Assembly: GCA_023150215.1 (NCBI GenBank)
Contig: JAKLLJ010000212.1
Span: 1 to 5,992 of the forward strand
Source of the DNA: Thauera sp.
Lineage (GTDB): Bacteria; Pseudomonadota; Gammaproteobacteria; Burkholderiales; Rhodocyclaceae
Reading direction: 5' to 3'
Length of the DNA: 5,992 nt
Of the stretch, positions 1 through 5,783 are shown in pieces. The notes beneath the pieces are model-generated. The model was given only the letters and a program-made list of their open reading frames with translations, did not search any database and was not told the DNA's origin. Position numbers and translations under genes: made by a program. The stretch's first letter is position 1; the number at the start of each line of letters is the position of its first letter.

Positions 1-8
1 ACGGCACT

Positions 9-56
9 GGCGACGGTGAAAGCGACGGTGACGGCGACGGTAAAGGCGACGGTGCG
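9..56. repeat. Degenerate 12-bp tandem repeat, four units
   Basis: Four head-to-tail 12-bp units fit the pattern RGCGACGGTRAM: GGCGACGGTGAA, AGCGACGGTGAC, GGCGACGGTAAA and GGCGACGGTGCG. The array may extend left of the window, since the first eight bases are only loosely similar. Read on the plus strand it would give a Gly-Asp-Gly type repeat, and on the minus strand a Thr-Val-Ala type repeat. No convincing gene spans it, so I read it as an intergenic minisatellite downstream of the transporter gene. It stops 9 bp before a REP palindrome, which suggests the two belong to one composite intergenic element. The repetition is seen directly; its meaning is inference. Confidence 0.75.
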
Positions 57-65
57 ATGCCGGAA

Positions 66-91
66 TTCGCGGCTTCCGCCGCTCCTACAGG
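66..91 (-). repeat. REP-type palindromic element (copy 1)
   Basis: The core is a hairpin with arms GCGGC (69-73) and GCCGC (78-82) around a TTCC loop. On the minus strand it is preceded by the head GTAGGA and followed by GAA. A GTAG-type head before a GC-rich stem is the known layout of REP sequences mobilised by RAYT (TnpA_REP) proteins in pseudomonads and relatives. A second copy at 3809-3834 matches at 25 of 26 positions, differing only in the loop. This copy begins 4 bp past the TAG of the transporter gene, the usual 3'-end position for REPs, where the hairpin may stabilise the mRNA end or attenuate transcription. No T-tract follows, so it is not a standard intrinsic terminator. Confidence 0.75.
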
Positions 92-95
92 CGCG

Positions 96-977
96 CTAGG
101 GACGGTTGGCGACCCAGATGCCGCTGCCGACCAGGAACAGCGCGGCGAACACCGCAGGCGTCAGCGTTTCGCCGAGCAGCAGTCCGCCGGCGAGCACGCC
201 CATCACCGGGGTCAGGAAGGAAAACGAGGACAGCCGCGTGGCCGGATACTCGCGCACCAGCCAGAACCAGGCGAGATAGGACACGCCGGCGACGATCACC
301 GCCTGGAAGAGCAGGTTCGCCCACACCATGGCCGTGGGCGCAAAGACGCCCGGCTCGCCGAGCGCGAGCGACAGCGGCGGCAGCAGCAGCGCCGACACCC
401 CGAGCTGGTAGAGCAGTGTCTTCTCGACCGCGCCGCGGTTGAGCACACTCGCCTTCACCGTCAGGGTGGTCGCTGCCCACAGCACCGCGGCGCCGAGCAA
501 CATCAGGTCGCCGATCCAGGCACCGGCCGCCGGCACGAACAGGTTCTCGCCAAAGAGGGCGAGCACGCCGACGAAGGCGAGCGCCATCCCGGTCCACTGC
601 TTGCGCCGCATGTGTTCCTGCGGCAGCAGCCGGACCGCCCCTAGGGCGACGAAAAAGGGCGCGGTGTACAGGAAGATCACCCCGCGCGAAGCTGTGGTGT
701 ACTGCAGGCCGGTGAAAATAAGCGCGAACTCGCCCGCGAACAAGGCGCCGGCGAGCAGGCCGGGCAGCAGGCTGTGGTCGCGCCGGAACAGCTTCACACC
801 GCGCGCAAGCGCCCAACCCACGACGATCACGGTGGCGCCGATCGAGCGCAATCCGGCCTGCCACACCGGCGAGATGCCTGCGCTGGCAAGCTTGATGGCG
901 ACCTGCTGCAGGCCCCAGATCGTGCACAACACCACCATCAGGCCGATGGCGAAACGGTCGAGCTCGGTCTTGTGCAT
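96..977 (-). CDS. EamA-family (DMT superfamily) inner-membrane transporter
   Basis: The 293-residue product is highly hydrophobic and reads as about ten transmembrane helices in two EamA repeats of roughly 140 residues each, the usual size for the drug/metabolite transporter superfamily. The first repeat contains a TIWGLQQVAIK stretch in helix 1 and a TTASRGVIFLYTAPFF stretch. The second contains YPATRLSSFSFLTPVMG followed by GGLLLGETLT, the typical closing motif with a conserved Glu. Substrate cannot be read from sequence; family members export amino acids, metabolites or drugs, or import some solutes. I chose the ATG at 977-975 (MHKTELDRF); an in-frame TTG at 1010 would add eleven residues that look non-native (PPCTRARPAD) and has no ribosome site. 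The Shine-Dalgarno before the ATG is also weak. The gene follows yhcB by 39 bp on the same strand and probably shares its mRNA. Confidence 0.9.
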   Translation of the reverse strand: MHKTELDRFAIGLMVVLCTIWGLQQVAIKLASAGISPVWQAGLRSIGATVIVVGWALARGVKLFRRDHSLLPGLLAGALFAGEFALIFTGLQYTTASRGVIFLYTAPFFVALGAVRLLPQEHMRRKQWTGMALAFVGVLALFGENLFVPAAGAWIGDLMLLGAAVLWAATTLTVKASVLNRGAVEKTLLYQLGVSALLLPPLSLALGEPGVFAPTAMVWANLLFQAVIVAGVSYLAWFWLVREYPATRLSSFSFLTPVMGVLAGGLLLGETLTPAVFAALFLVGSGIWVANRP

Positions 978-1016
978 GTCAGCGGGGCGCGCCCTGGTGC
1001 AGGGCGGCAAGACCGC

Positions 1017-1655
1017 TCATCGAGCGTCGTTGCCAGGAGCAGGGGCGGAGGCCGCGACGCCGGCATCCGGCTCCTGCGCCACGCCCTCGGCGCGCCGCAC
1101 GATGTCGTCAGCCGCCGCCTCGGGCGCAGGGCTTGCTGCAGGCTCCACCGCGCCCGCTGCAGCGTCGTCGGCGAGCGCTCCGCCTTCGCCTGCGCTGGCC
1201 GTCGTGGCCACCGCCATGGCAGGCTCGACCGCCGCCACCGTTACCGGTGCCGCTGCGGATGTTTCGGCGGCGGCCACGGCAGCGCCCGCGAGCAGCGCGC
1301 CCGCAGCAGGCACGGCTGCAGCGGGACGACCGACCAGCAGCGCATCCACGCGCTGCTGGAAGCGATCACGCCCGGTCCCGGTGGCGAGCTTGTCGTAGCC
1401 CGCGGACAGGTGCTCGAACAACTCCCTGTAGGAGCCGGCCATCGACACGAACAGCGTGGCAGTCTTGTCGATGTGGGTCTCGACGTCCTTGCGATAGTCG
1501 TCCACCTCGGCACGCTTGCGCGCCAGTTCGGCTTCCAGCTCCTCGATGCGCGCCTTGGTGCCGGCGGTTCCGCGGCCGACGAAGAAAGCGACCACGCCGA
1601 CGATGACGACGGCAGAAATGGCGAGCAGCCAGGCAGTTTGCGGGGTCATGTCCAT
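1017..1655 (-). CDS. yhcB: YhcB/ZapG (DUF1043) family membrane-anchored coiled-coil protein
   Basis: The product has 212 residues. Residues 7-26 form one transmembrane helix (TAWLLAISAVVIVGVVAFFV), then a charged coiled-coil segment runs to about residue 60. The stretch 51-84 (VDDYRKDVETHIDKTA, then LFVSMAGSYRELFEHLS) closely matches the signature of E. coli YhcB, 'LDEYREELVSHF...MAHDYRQLYQHM'. YhcB/ZapG is an inner-membrane protein tied to cell division and envelope synthesis; a catalytic function is not known. E. coli YhcB is about 132 residues. Here residues ~110-212 form an Ala/Val/Pro-rich, low-complexity tail with scattered acidic residues, probably disordered. The start is firm: GGAGGAG lies 8 nt before the ATG. 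The gene begins 19 bp after the apbE stop, so the two are probably co-transcribed. Family assignment is confident; the role in this operon is unknown. Confidence 0.85.
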   Translation of the reverse strand: MDMTPQTAWLLAISAVVIVGVVAFFVGRGTAGTKARIEELEAELARKRAEVDDYRKDVETHIDKTATLFVSMAGSYRELFEHLSAGYDKLATGTGRDRFQQRVDALLVGRPAAAVPAAGALLAGAAVAAAETSAAAPVTVAAVEPAMAVATTASAGEGGALADDAAAGAVEPAASPAPEAAADDIVRRAEGVAQEPDAGVAASAPAPGNDAR

Positions 1656-1663
1656 TTTGTTTA

Positions 1664-1670
1664 CTCCTCC
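1664..1670 (-). promoter_or_regulatory. Strong Shine-Dalgarno of yhcB
   Basis: On the minus strand GGAGGAG is followed by the 8-nt spacer TAAACAAA and the ATG at 1655-1653. It is the strongest ribosome binding site in the window. It fills most of the 19-bp apbE-yhcB gap and fixes the yhcB start, ruling out the in-frame upstream extension to 1871 that would run through apbE. Confidence 0.85.
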
Positions 1671-1674
1671 CTTT

Positions 1675-2760
1675 TCAATCGACGACCGCCGCCTCGACCG
1701 GCGACGGGAACTGCAGGCGCGCGCGCAGCGCGCGGGTGACTTCGACGCGGCCATCCGCAGCCACGCGCAACGCATGTTCGATGCCAAAGCGGCGAATCTG
1801 TTCGCGCCAGCCCTCGCCAGCGAGATAGGCGGGCTTGCTCGGCGCGTCCGACAGGGTGCCGGCGTTGGCACGCGGGGTGATCAGCACGGTGAGCGACTGG
1901 GTGCCGTGCGCCGGCTGGCCGGTGCGCGGGTCGAGCAGGTGGGCGTAGCGCTCGCCATCGAGCTCGAAGTAGCGCTGGTAGTCACCCGAGGTGCCGATCG
2001 CCTCGCCGTCGTAGAGCGGCAGGGTGGCGAGTGGCGCCGGCGCACGCGGGTGCTGGATGCCGATCCGCCACGGCTGGTCGCCCTTGCGGCCGAGCGCCAT
2101 GACGTTGCCGCCGATGTTGATGAGCGCGTTGACGACGCCCTGTTCGCGCAGGATCGCCGCGGCGCGGTCGAGCGCGTAGCCCTTGGCGTAGCCGCCGAGG
2201 TCGAGCTGCACCGCCGGGTTGCGGCTCTCGACCCGGTTGCCTTCGATCACGAGGTCGGCCATCGAGGGGCGCGCGGCGAGCAGGGCCTGCAGCTTGTCGG
2301 GGTCGGGGCGCTGCGGCACGAAGGTGTCGGTGTGGAAGCCCCACAGCGCGACCAGGCCGCCGAGCGCGGGGTCGAAGAGGCCGTCGCCGGTGGCGGCGAT
2401 CGCCTGCGCATCCTTGAGGATCGCGGCCAGCTCTTCGGACACGGTGGCGGCCTCGCCGCGCGCGATCGCAGCGTTGAGCGCGGTGAGCTCGGAGGGTTCC
2501 CAGGCGTGGTAAGCGCGATGCAGGCGGTCGAACTCGCGCAGCACTGCGGCGGCGGTACGATCGGCCTCGGCCTGGTTCTCGCCGTACACCGCGACGTCCA
2601 CCCGGGTGCCGAAGACGTAGGCCTCGTGATGGAAGACCTGGGCGCGCGAACAAGCCGCGAGCAGCAACGCACAGGCGGCGAGCGCGAGGACGCGCAGCAC
2701 CTCCGCCGCTGCGCGCGGATCGGGGAAGGTGGCGAGAGTCGAGCGCAGGCTCAGCCGCAC
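1675..2760 (-). CDS. apbE: FAD:protein FMN transferase ApbE, lipoprotein
   Basis: ApbE enzymes use FAD to attach FMN covalently to Thr/Ser of periplasmic or membrane flavoproteins such as NqrB/NqrC and RnfD/RnfG, with Mg2+. The 361-residue product has a hydrophobic segment ending in a lipobox LAAC (Cys37), so it should be a lipoprotein facing the periplasm. Family blocks appear in order: FGTRVDV (50-56), GDGLFDPALGGLVALWGF (125-142), LDLGGYAKGYALD (187-199), INIGGNV (214-220), GTSGDYQRYF (256-265) and HLLDPRTGQP (274-283). The C-terminal metal block reads SDAPSK (304-309), with Asp305 kept but Lys309 where most members have Thr (A-D-x-x-x-T). The GTG at 2760-2758 has GGAG 5 nt upstream and overlaps gshB by 10 bp, suggesting coupled translation. 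An in-frame GTG at 2700 would give a more typical 17-residue lipoprotein signal but has no properly spaced ribosome site. Confidence 0.92.
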   Translation of the reverse strand: MRLSLRSTLATFPDPRAAAEVLRVLALAACALLLAACSRAQVFHHEAYVFGTRVDVAVYGENQAEADRTAAAVLREFDRLHRAYHAWEPSELTALNAAIARGEAATVSEELAAILKDAQAIAATGDGLFDPALGGLVALWGFHTDTFVPQRPDPDKLQALLAARPSMADLVIEGNRVESRNPAVQLDLGGYAKGYALDRAAAILREQGVVNALINIGGNVMALGRKGDQPWRIGIQHPRAPAPLATLPLYDGEAIGTSGDYQRYFELDGERYAHLLDPRTGQPAHGTQSLTVLITPRANAGTLSDAPSKPAYLAGEGWREQIRRFGIEHALRVAADGRVEVTRALRARLQFPSPVEAAVVD

Positions 2761-3707
2761 ACCCGCTCCAGCGTGTCGACGACCAGGCCGGCGACGTCGA
2801 AGCCCTGCTGCGTGGCGATCTCGACCATGCAGGTGGGGCTGGTGACGTTGATCTCGGTGAGATGGCCGCCGATGAGGTCGAGGCCGACGATCAGCAGCCC
2901 GCGCGCCCACACGATGGGCGCGAGGAATTCGGCGATCTCGCGCTCGCGCGCGGTAAGTGGCATCGCCACGCCACTCCCGCCGGCAGCGAGGTTGCCGCGC
3001 GTCTCGCCGGCCTTGGGGATGCGCGCCAGCGCAAAGGGCACGACCTCACCGCCGATGATCAGCACGCGCTTGTCGCCGTCGGCGATCTGCGCCAGATAGC
3101 GTTGCGCCATGATCGTGCGCGCGCCCTCCTGGGCAAGCGTCTCGACGATCACGTTGCGGTTGGGGTCGTCAGCGCGCACGCGGAAGATCTGGCTGCCGCC
3201 CATGCCGTCGAGCGGCTTGAGGATGACATCGCCGAGCTCGTCGATGAAGGCGTGGATGTCGGCGGGGTCGCGCGCCACCAGGGTGGTCGCGGTGAACTGC
3301 GGGAATTCGGTGATCGCGATCTTCTCGGAGTGGTCGCGCACCGCGCGCGGGTCGTTGAACACGCGCACGCCGGCCTGCGCCGCGCGCTCGAGCAGCCAGG
3401 TCGCGGTGACGTACTCGAAATCGAAGGGCGGATCCTGGCGCATCAGCACCGCATCAAAGGCGGCCAGCGGCAGGGCCTGGGACTCGCCGGCGCGATACCA
3501 CGCCGCGTCGTCGTCGCAGATCGCAAGCGCCACGCAGCCGGTGCCGATCACCACGCCTTCGCGCCAGGTGAGGCCGGCGCGCTGCAGCGACCACACCTCA
3601 TGCCCGCGCCGCGCCGCGGCGCGCATCATCGCGATGCTGGAATCCTTGTAGGGCTTGAGGCCCTCGAGCGGGTCGAGGATGAAGAGGAGCTTGAGCTTGC
3701 GGGTCAT
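2751..3707 (-). CDS. gshB: Glutathione synthetase (ATP-grasp)
   Basis: GshB joins gamma-glutamylcysteine and glycine with ATP to make glutathione in the cytoplasm, the second step of the pathway. The product has 318 residues, the normal size. Landmarks shared with the E. coli enzyme are LDPLEGLKPYKDSS (11-24) in the N-terminal domain, MRQDPPFDFEY (89-99), the ATP-grasp strand and glycine loop ILKPLDGMGG (162-171), AGETRGNLAAGG (233-244) and LDLIGGHLTEINVTSPT (276-292), which carries the metal/ATP-binding Glu and Asn. I chose the ATG at 3707-3705 because MTRKLKLLFILDP aligns with the start of known GshB proteins. An in-frame ATG at 3725 would add six residues, and neither has a strong Shine-Dalgarno. 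It follows gshA after 146 bp and overlaps apbE by 10 bp. No key residue looks missing. Confidence 0.96.
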   Translation of the reverse strand: MTRKLKLLFILDPLEGLKPYKDSSIAMMRAAARRGHEVWSLQRAGLTWREGVVIGTGCVALAICDDDAAWYRAGESQALPLAAFDAVLMRQDPPFDFEYVTATWLLERAAQAGVRVFNDPRAVRDHSEKIAITEFPQFTATTLVARDPADIHAFIDELGDVILKPLDGMGGSQIFRVRADDPNRNVIVETLAQEGARTIMAQRYLAQIADGDKRVLIIGGEVVPFALARIPKAGETRGNLAAGGSGVAMPLTAREREIAEFLAPIVWARGLLIVGLDLIGGHLTEINVTSPTCMVEIATQQGFDVAGLVVDTLERVCG

Positions 3708-3752
3708 GGTGTGTTCACCGGTCATGTCTCTGGGCCTCGGCGCGATCGCTTC

Positions 3753-3834
3753 AGGAGCGGCGCAGGGCGCGCGGGCCTGCGGATCGGGCGCAGGTCAGGG
3801 GGCAAGGGTTCGCGGCTACCGCCGCTCCTACAGG
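3753..3834. repeat. BIME-like composite inverted repeat between gshA and gshB
   Basis: The gap between gshA and gshB holds AGGAGCGGC at 3753-3761 and its exact reverse complement GCCGCTCCT at 3821-3829. The second arm is part of REP copy 2. Between them is a smaller perfect hairpin with arms CCTGCG (3776-3781) and CGCAGG (3789-3794) around a 7-nt loop. A REP facing a partial inverted REP across a short linker is the layout of bacterial interspersed mosaic elements. Transcribed from gshA, it would fold into a large GC-rich structure between the two cistrons, which could set different mRNA stability or expression for gshA and gshB. The repeats are seen directly; the role is inferred. Confidence 0.6.
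3809..3834 (-). repeat. REP-type palindromic element (copy 2)
   Basis: This copy matches copy 1 at 66-91 at 25 of 26 positions. Its arms are GCGGC (3812-3816) and GCCGC (3821-3825) with loop TACC in place of TTCC. It has the same orientation (GTAGGA head read on the minus strand) and again follows a gene on that strand, ending 19 bp past the gshA stop. The only difference lies in the unpaired loop, as expected for a selected palindrome or recent spread by a RAYT transposase. No RAYT gene is in the window. Confidence 0.78.
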
Positions 3835-3853
3835 GGGCGGCAGCGGGGGAGGC

Positions 3854-5155
3854 TCATGCGGCCAGGGCGCCCTCCTCCTCGGCGGGCGCGGTCTCCTCGA
3901 TCTCCACCGAGGCCGCCAGCAGCGCCAGGCGCGCGACCACGCCGTAGGCGTAGAAGCGGTTCGGCGGCGCATCCGGCCCCTGGGCGACGTCGGGCAGCGT
4001 GCAGCAGGTGTCGAAGGCCAGCGGCTTGAAGTGCATGCCGGGAGCGTTGAGGTTCTCGTCACGGCCGCGCTCGGTGTGCACGCGGTAGAAACCGCCCACA
4101 ACGTAGTGGTCCATCATGTAGACCACCGGCTCGGCGACGCCGTCCTCCACCGTCTCGAAGGTGTGCACGCCTTCCTGGATGATGACCTCGTGCACCTGCA
4201 GGCCCTCCTTGACCACCGCCATCTTGTTGCGCTGGCGGCGGTTGAGGCCAACCACCTCGGAGGCGTCCTTGACCGTCATCACCCCCATGCCGTAGGTGCC
4301 GGCGTCGGCCTTGACCACCACGAAGGGCTCGTCGGTGACACCGTACTCCTTGTACTTGGCGCGGATGCGGGTGAGCAGCGAATCGACCTGGGTCGCGAGG
4401 CATTCCTCGCCGGTGCGCTCCTGGAAGTTGATCTGGCCGCACACGCCGAACTCGGGGTTGATCCGCCACGGGTCGATGCCGATCGCTGCGGCGAACGCGC
4501 GCGCGACGCGGTCGTAGCACTCGGCATGCTTCGACTTGCGGCGCTTGTGCCAGCCAGCGTGCAGCGGCGGGATCAGCCACTGCTCGTCGAGGCCCTTGAG
4601 CACCTGCGGGATGCCGGCCGACAGGTCGTTGTTGAGCAGCACTGCGCACGGGTCGAAGTCATCGACGCCGATGCGGCTGCCGCTGCGGCGCAAGGGTTCG
4701 AGGGTCAGGGTGGCGCCGTTGGCCAGCTCCAGCACGGTCGGCGCGGTGATGTCGGGCAGCAGGCTGCCGATGCGCACGTCGAGCCCGGTCAGGCGCAGGA
4801 TCGACACCAGCTTGGCCACGTTCTGCAGGTAGAACTGGTTGCGGGTGTGGTTCTCGGGGATCAGCAGCAGCTTGCTGGCGTCCGGGCAGATACGCTCGAT
4901 CGCGGCCTGCGCCGCCTGCACGCACAGCGGCATGAAGGCGTCGTTGAGGTTGTTGAAGCCGCCCGGGAACAGGTTGAGATCGACCGGCGCGAGCTTGAAG
5001 CCCGAGTTGCGCAGGTCGGTCGAGCCGTAGAAGGGCGGCATGTGGTCCTGCCACTGGTCACGAAACCAGCGCTCGATCTCGGTGGCGTTGTCGAGGAACT
5101 GGCGCTCGAGCTCCAGCAGTGGACCGGTGAGTGCGGTGGTGAGATGCGGAACCAT
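3854..5155 (-). CDS. gshA: Glutamate-cysteine ligase, Acidithiobacillus ferrooxidans-type GshA
   Basis: GshA makes gamma-glutamylcysteine from glutamate and cysteine with ATP, the first and usually rate-limiting step of glutathione synthesis. The 433-residue product resembles the proteobacterial GshA family first named from A. ferrooxidans, not the enterobacterial GshA fold. Conserved-looking blocks are KLAPVDLNLFPGGFNNL (54-70), IPENHTRNQFYLQN (99-112), LLNNDLSAGIP (173-183), WHKRRKSKH (202-210), VVKADAGTYGMGVMTV (280-295, probably the nucleotide-binding Gly loop) and NLNAPGMHFKPLAF (368-381). The last ~20 residues are Glu/Ala-rich and probably variable. The ATG at 5155-5153 is the only sensible start; upstream GAGAGA gives a modest Shine-Dalgarno. 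gshB directly downstream supports the call. I recall the family name and residue blocks from knowledge; the exact active-site residues I cannot state. Confidence 0.93.
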   Translation of the reverse strand: MVPHLTTALTGPLLELERQFLDNATEIERWFRDQWQDHMPPFYGSTDLRNSGFKLAPVDLNLFPGGFNNLNDAFMPLCVQAAQAAIERICPDASKLLLIPENHTRNQFYLQNVAKLVSILRLTGLDVRIGSLLPDITAPTVLELANGATLTLEPLRRSGSRIGVDDFDPCAVLLNNDLSAGIPQVLKGLDEQWLIPPLHAGWHKRRKSKHAECYDRVARAFAAAIGIDPWRINPEFGVCGQINFQERTGEECLATQVDSLLTRIRAKYKEYGVTDEPFVVVKADAGTYGMGVMTVKDASEVVGLNRRQRNKMAVVKEGLQVHEVIIQEGVHTFETVEDGVAEPVVYMMDHYVVGGFYRVHTERGRDENLNAPGMHFKPLAFDTCCTLPDVAQGPDAPPNRFYAYGVVARLALLAASVEIEETAPAEEEGALAA

Positions 5156-5176
5156 GGATGTCTCTCGGGAGGGAGG

Positions 5177-5195
5177 CGCCGCCCGGCGGGCGGCG
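5177..5195 (-). promoter_or_regulatory. GC-rich hairpin in the gshA leader
   Basis: Arms CGCCGCCC (5177-5184) and GGGCGGCG (5188-5195) form a perfect 8-bp stem with a 3-nt loop, 21 bp before the gshA start. In RNA this would be very stable. No run of T follows on the minus strand (the next bases are CCTCCC), so it does not look like an intrinsic terminator. It could affect access of ribosomes to gshA or be a by-product of local GC richness. Confidence 0.4.
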
Positions 5196-5204
5196 GCGAA
5201 AGCT

Positions 5205-5231
5205 TTGGCCGGAATGTTACACCATGGCCAA
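5205..5231 (-). promoter_or_regulatory. Inverted repeat and possible gshA promoter region
   Basis: TTGGCC (5205-5210) and GGCCAA (5226-5231) form perfect 6-bp arms 15 bp apart. On the minus strand the spacer contains TAACAT (5219-5214), which matches the -10 consensus at four of six positions, but no good -35 lies at the right distance. If gshA has its own promoter in the 105-bp gap after the regulator gene, this is the likeliest place, and the inverted repeat could be an operator over it. The repeat is seen; the promoter is weak inference. Confidence 0.3.
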
Positions 5232-5239
5232 CGCGCACC

Positions 5240-5260
5240 GTTGCACGCTACACGCGCAAC
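5240..5260 (-). terminator. Hairpin directly after the Lrp-family gene
   Basis: On the minus strand the bases right after the regulator's TGA fold as GTTGCGCG, loop TGTAG, CGTGCAAC: an 8-bp stem with one G-U pair. It abuts the stop codon. The following bases (GGTGCGCG) include no T-tract, so it is at best a weak or factor-dependent terminator or an mRNA 3' stabiliser. It supports, without proving, separate transcription of the regulator and gshA. Confidence 0.35.
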
Positions 5261-5734
5261 TCACGCAAGCGGCGGCGGTGGGCGGATCGGCAGGCAGCGC
5301 TGGTCCTTGACCTCTTCCATGACCACGTAGGTGTGGGTCTGCTTGACACAGGGCAGGCCGGAGATCTGCTCGCCCATCACGCGACGGTATTCGTTGATGT
5401 CGCGCGTGCGCACCTTGAGCAGATAATCGAAATCGCCCGCGATCATGTGACAGGACTCGATCTCAGGAATGCGCCGCACGGCGTCGTTGAAGCGGCGCAG
5501 GTCATGCTCGGTGGTGCTGGTGAGCAGCACCTGCACCACCACGATGTGACCGGCGCCGACCGCGTCGGGGTCGAGCGCGGCATGGTAGCCGCGGATCACG
5601 CCGGCCTTTTCGAGGCGGCGGATGCGCTCGGCGCAGGGCGTCTTGGTCAGCCCTACCCGGCGCGACAGCTCGACGATCGACAGGCGGGCGTCGGCCTGCA
5701 GTTCCTGGAGGATCTTCTGGTCGATGCGGTCCAT
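5261..5734 (-). CDS. Lrp/AsnC-family transcriptional regulator
   Basis: The product has 157 residues, the standard size. Residues ~1-50 form the helix-turn-helix: MDRIDQKILQELQADARLSI, then VELSRRVGLTKTPCAERIRRLEKAGVIRGY with the recognition helix around TKTPCAERIRRLE. Residues ~60-140 form the RAM/AsnC effector and oligomerisation domain, with the hallmark GDFDYLLKV at 100-108. The last ten residues are Pro-rich. Such proteins form dimers to octamers, sense amino acids and often control a divergent gene and themselves. The ATG at 5734-5732 fits the family N-terminus; an in-frame ATG at 5782 would add 16 unrelated residues and lies inside a palindrome. No Shine-Dalgarno is visible before 5734. 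The ligand cannot be read from sequence. A PutR-like role in proline catabolism is possible given the divergent gene, but BkdR-like or general Lrp roles are not excluded. Confidence 0.93.
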   Translation of the reverse strand: MDRIDQKILQELQADARLSIVELSRRVGLTKTPCAERIRRLEKAGVIRGYHAALDPDAVGAGHIVVVQVLLTSTTEHDLRRFNDAVRRIPEIESCHMIAGDFDYLLKVRTRDINEYRRVMGEQISGLPCVKQTHTYVVMEEVKDQRCLPIRPPPPLA

Positions 5735-5744
5735 TGCAGCGCAG

Positions 5745-5759
5745 CAGGCTTTTGGCCTG
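5745..5759 (-). promoter_or_regulatory. Small hairpin in the regulator's leader
   Basis: CAGGC (5745-5749) and GCCTG (5755-5759) flank a 5-nt loop. On the minus strand the hairpin ends 10 nt before the ATG at 5734, about where a ribosome binding site would be expected, and none is visible. It could limit translation of the regulator. The stem is short, so chance is a real alternative. Confidence 0.3.
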
Positions 5760-5771
5760 TCGGATGATCTA

Positions 5772-5783
5772 AATGGCGCCATT
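5772..5783. promoter_or_regulatory. Perfect 12-bp palindrome, candidate operator
   Basis: AATGGCGCCATT is identical to its reverse complement. It lies in the gap between the divergent regulator and the plus-strand gene, 38 bp before the regulator's ATG and next to a TTTATAAA box. Lrp/AsnC proteins bind dyad-symmetric sites in such gaps and commonly regulate their own gene. The site would cover the regulator's transcription start if the neighbouring -10 candidate is correct. The palindrome is seen; the binding protein is inferred. Confidence 0.5.

Noticed and set aside
57..644. Plus-strand frame continuous with the left-edge 12-bp repeat (Gly-Asp-Gly reading)
   Set aside because: The frame is open to the left edge, so a gene ending here was considered. 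However, it runs antisense through the transporter, through a REP palindrome, and becomes Arg/Gln/His-rich without any family resemblance.
1516..3099. 527-codon open frame on the plus strand
   Set aside because: It is antisense to yhcB, apbE and gshB and rich in Arg/Ala/Glu/Gly. It crosses three real genes and their gaps, and has no domain I recognise.
2862..3947. 361-codon open frame on the plus strand
   Set aside because: It is a shadow of gshB and the gshA 3' end and runs through the REP-containing gap; composition is that of antisense GC-rich frames.
5177..5195. Intrinsic terminator between the Lrp-family gene and gshA
   Set aside because: The stem is strong, but no T-tract follows in either direction and it lies only 21 bp before the gshA start, so it is better viewed as a leader hairpin.
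4031..5767. 578-codon open frame on the plus strand
   Set aside because: It lies antisense to gshA and the Lrp-family gene, both with clear family motifs. Its product is His/Val/Gly/Arg-rich with no recognisable domain. Long antisense frames are expected in GC-rich coding DNA.
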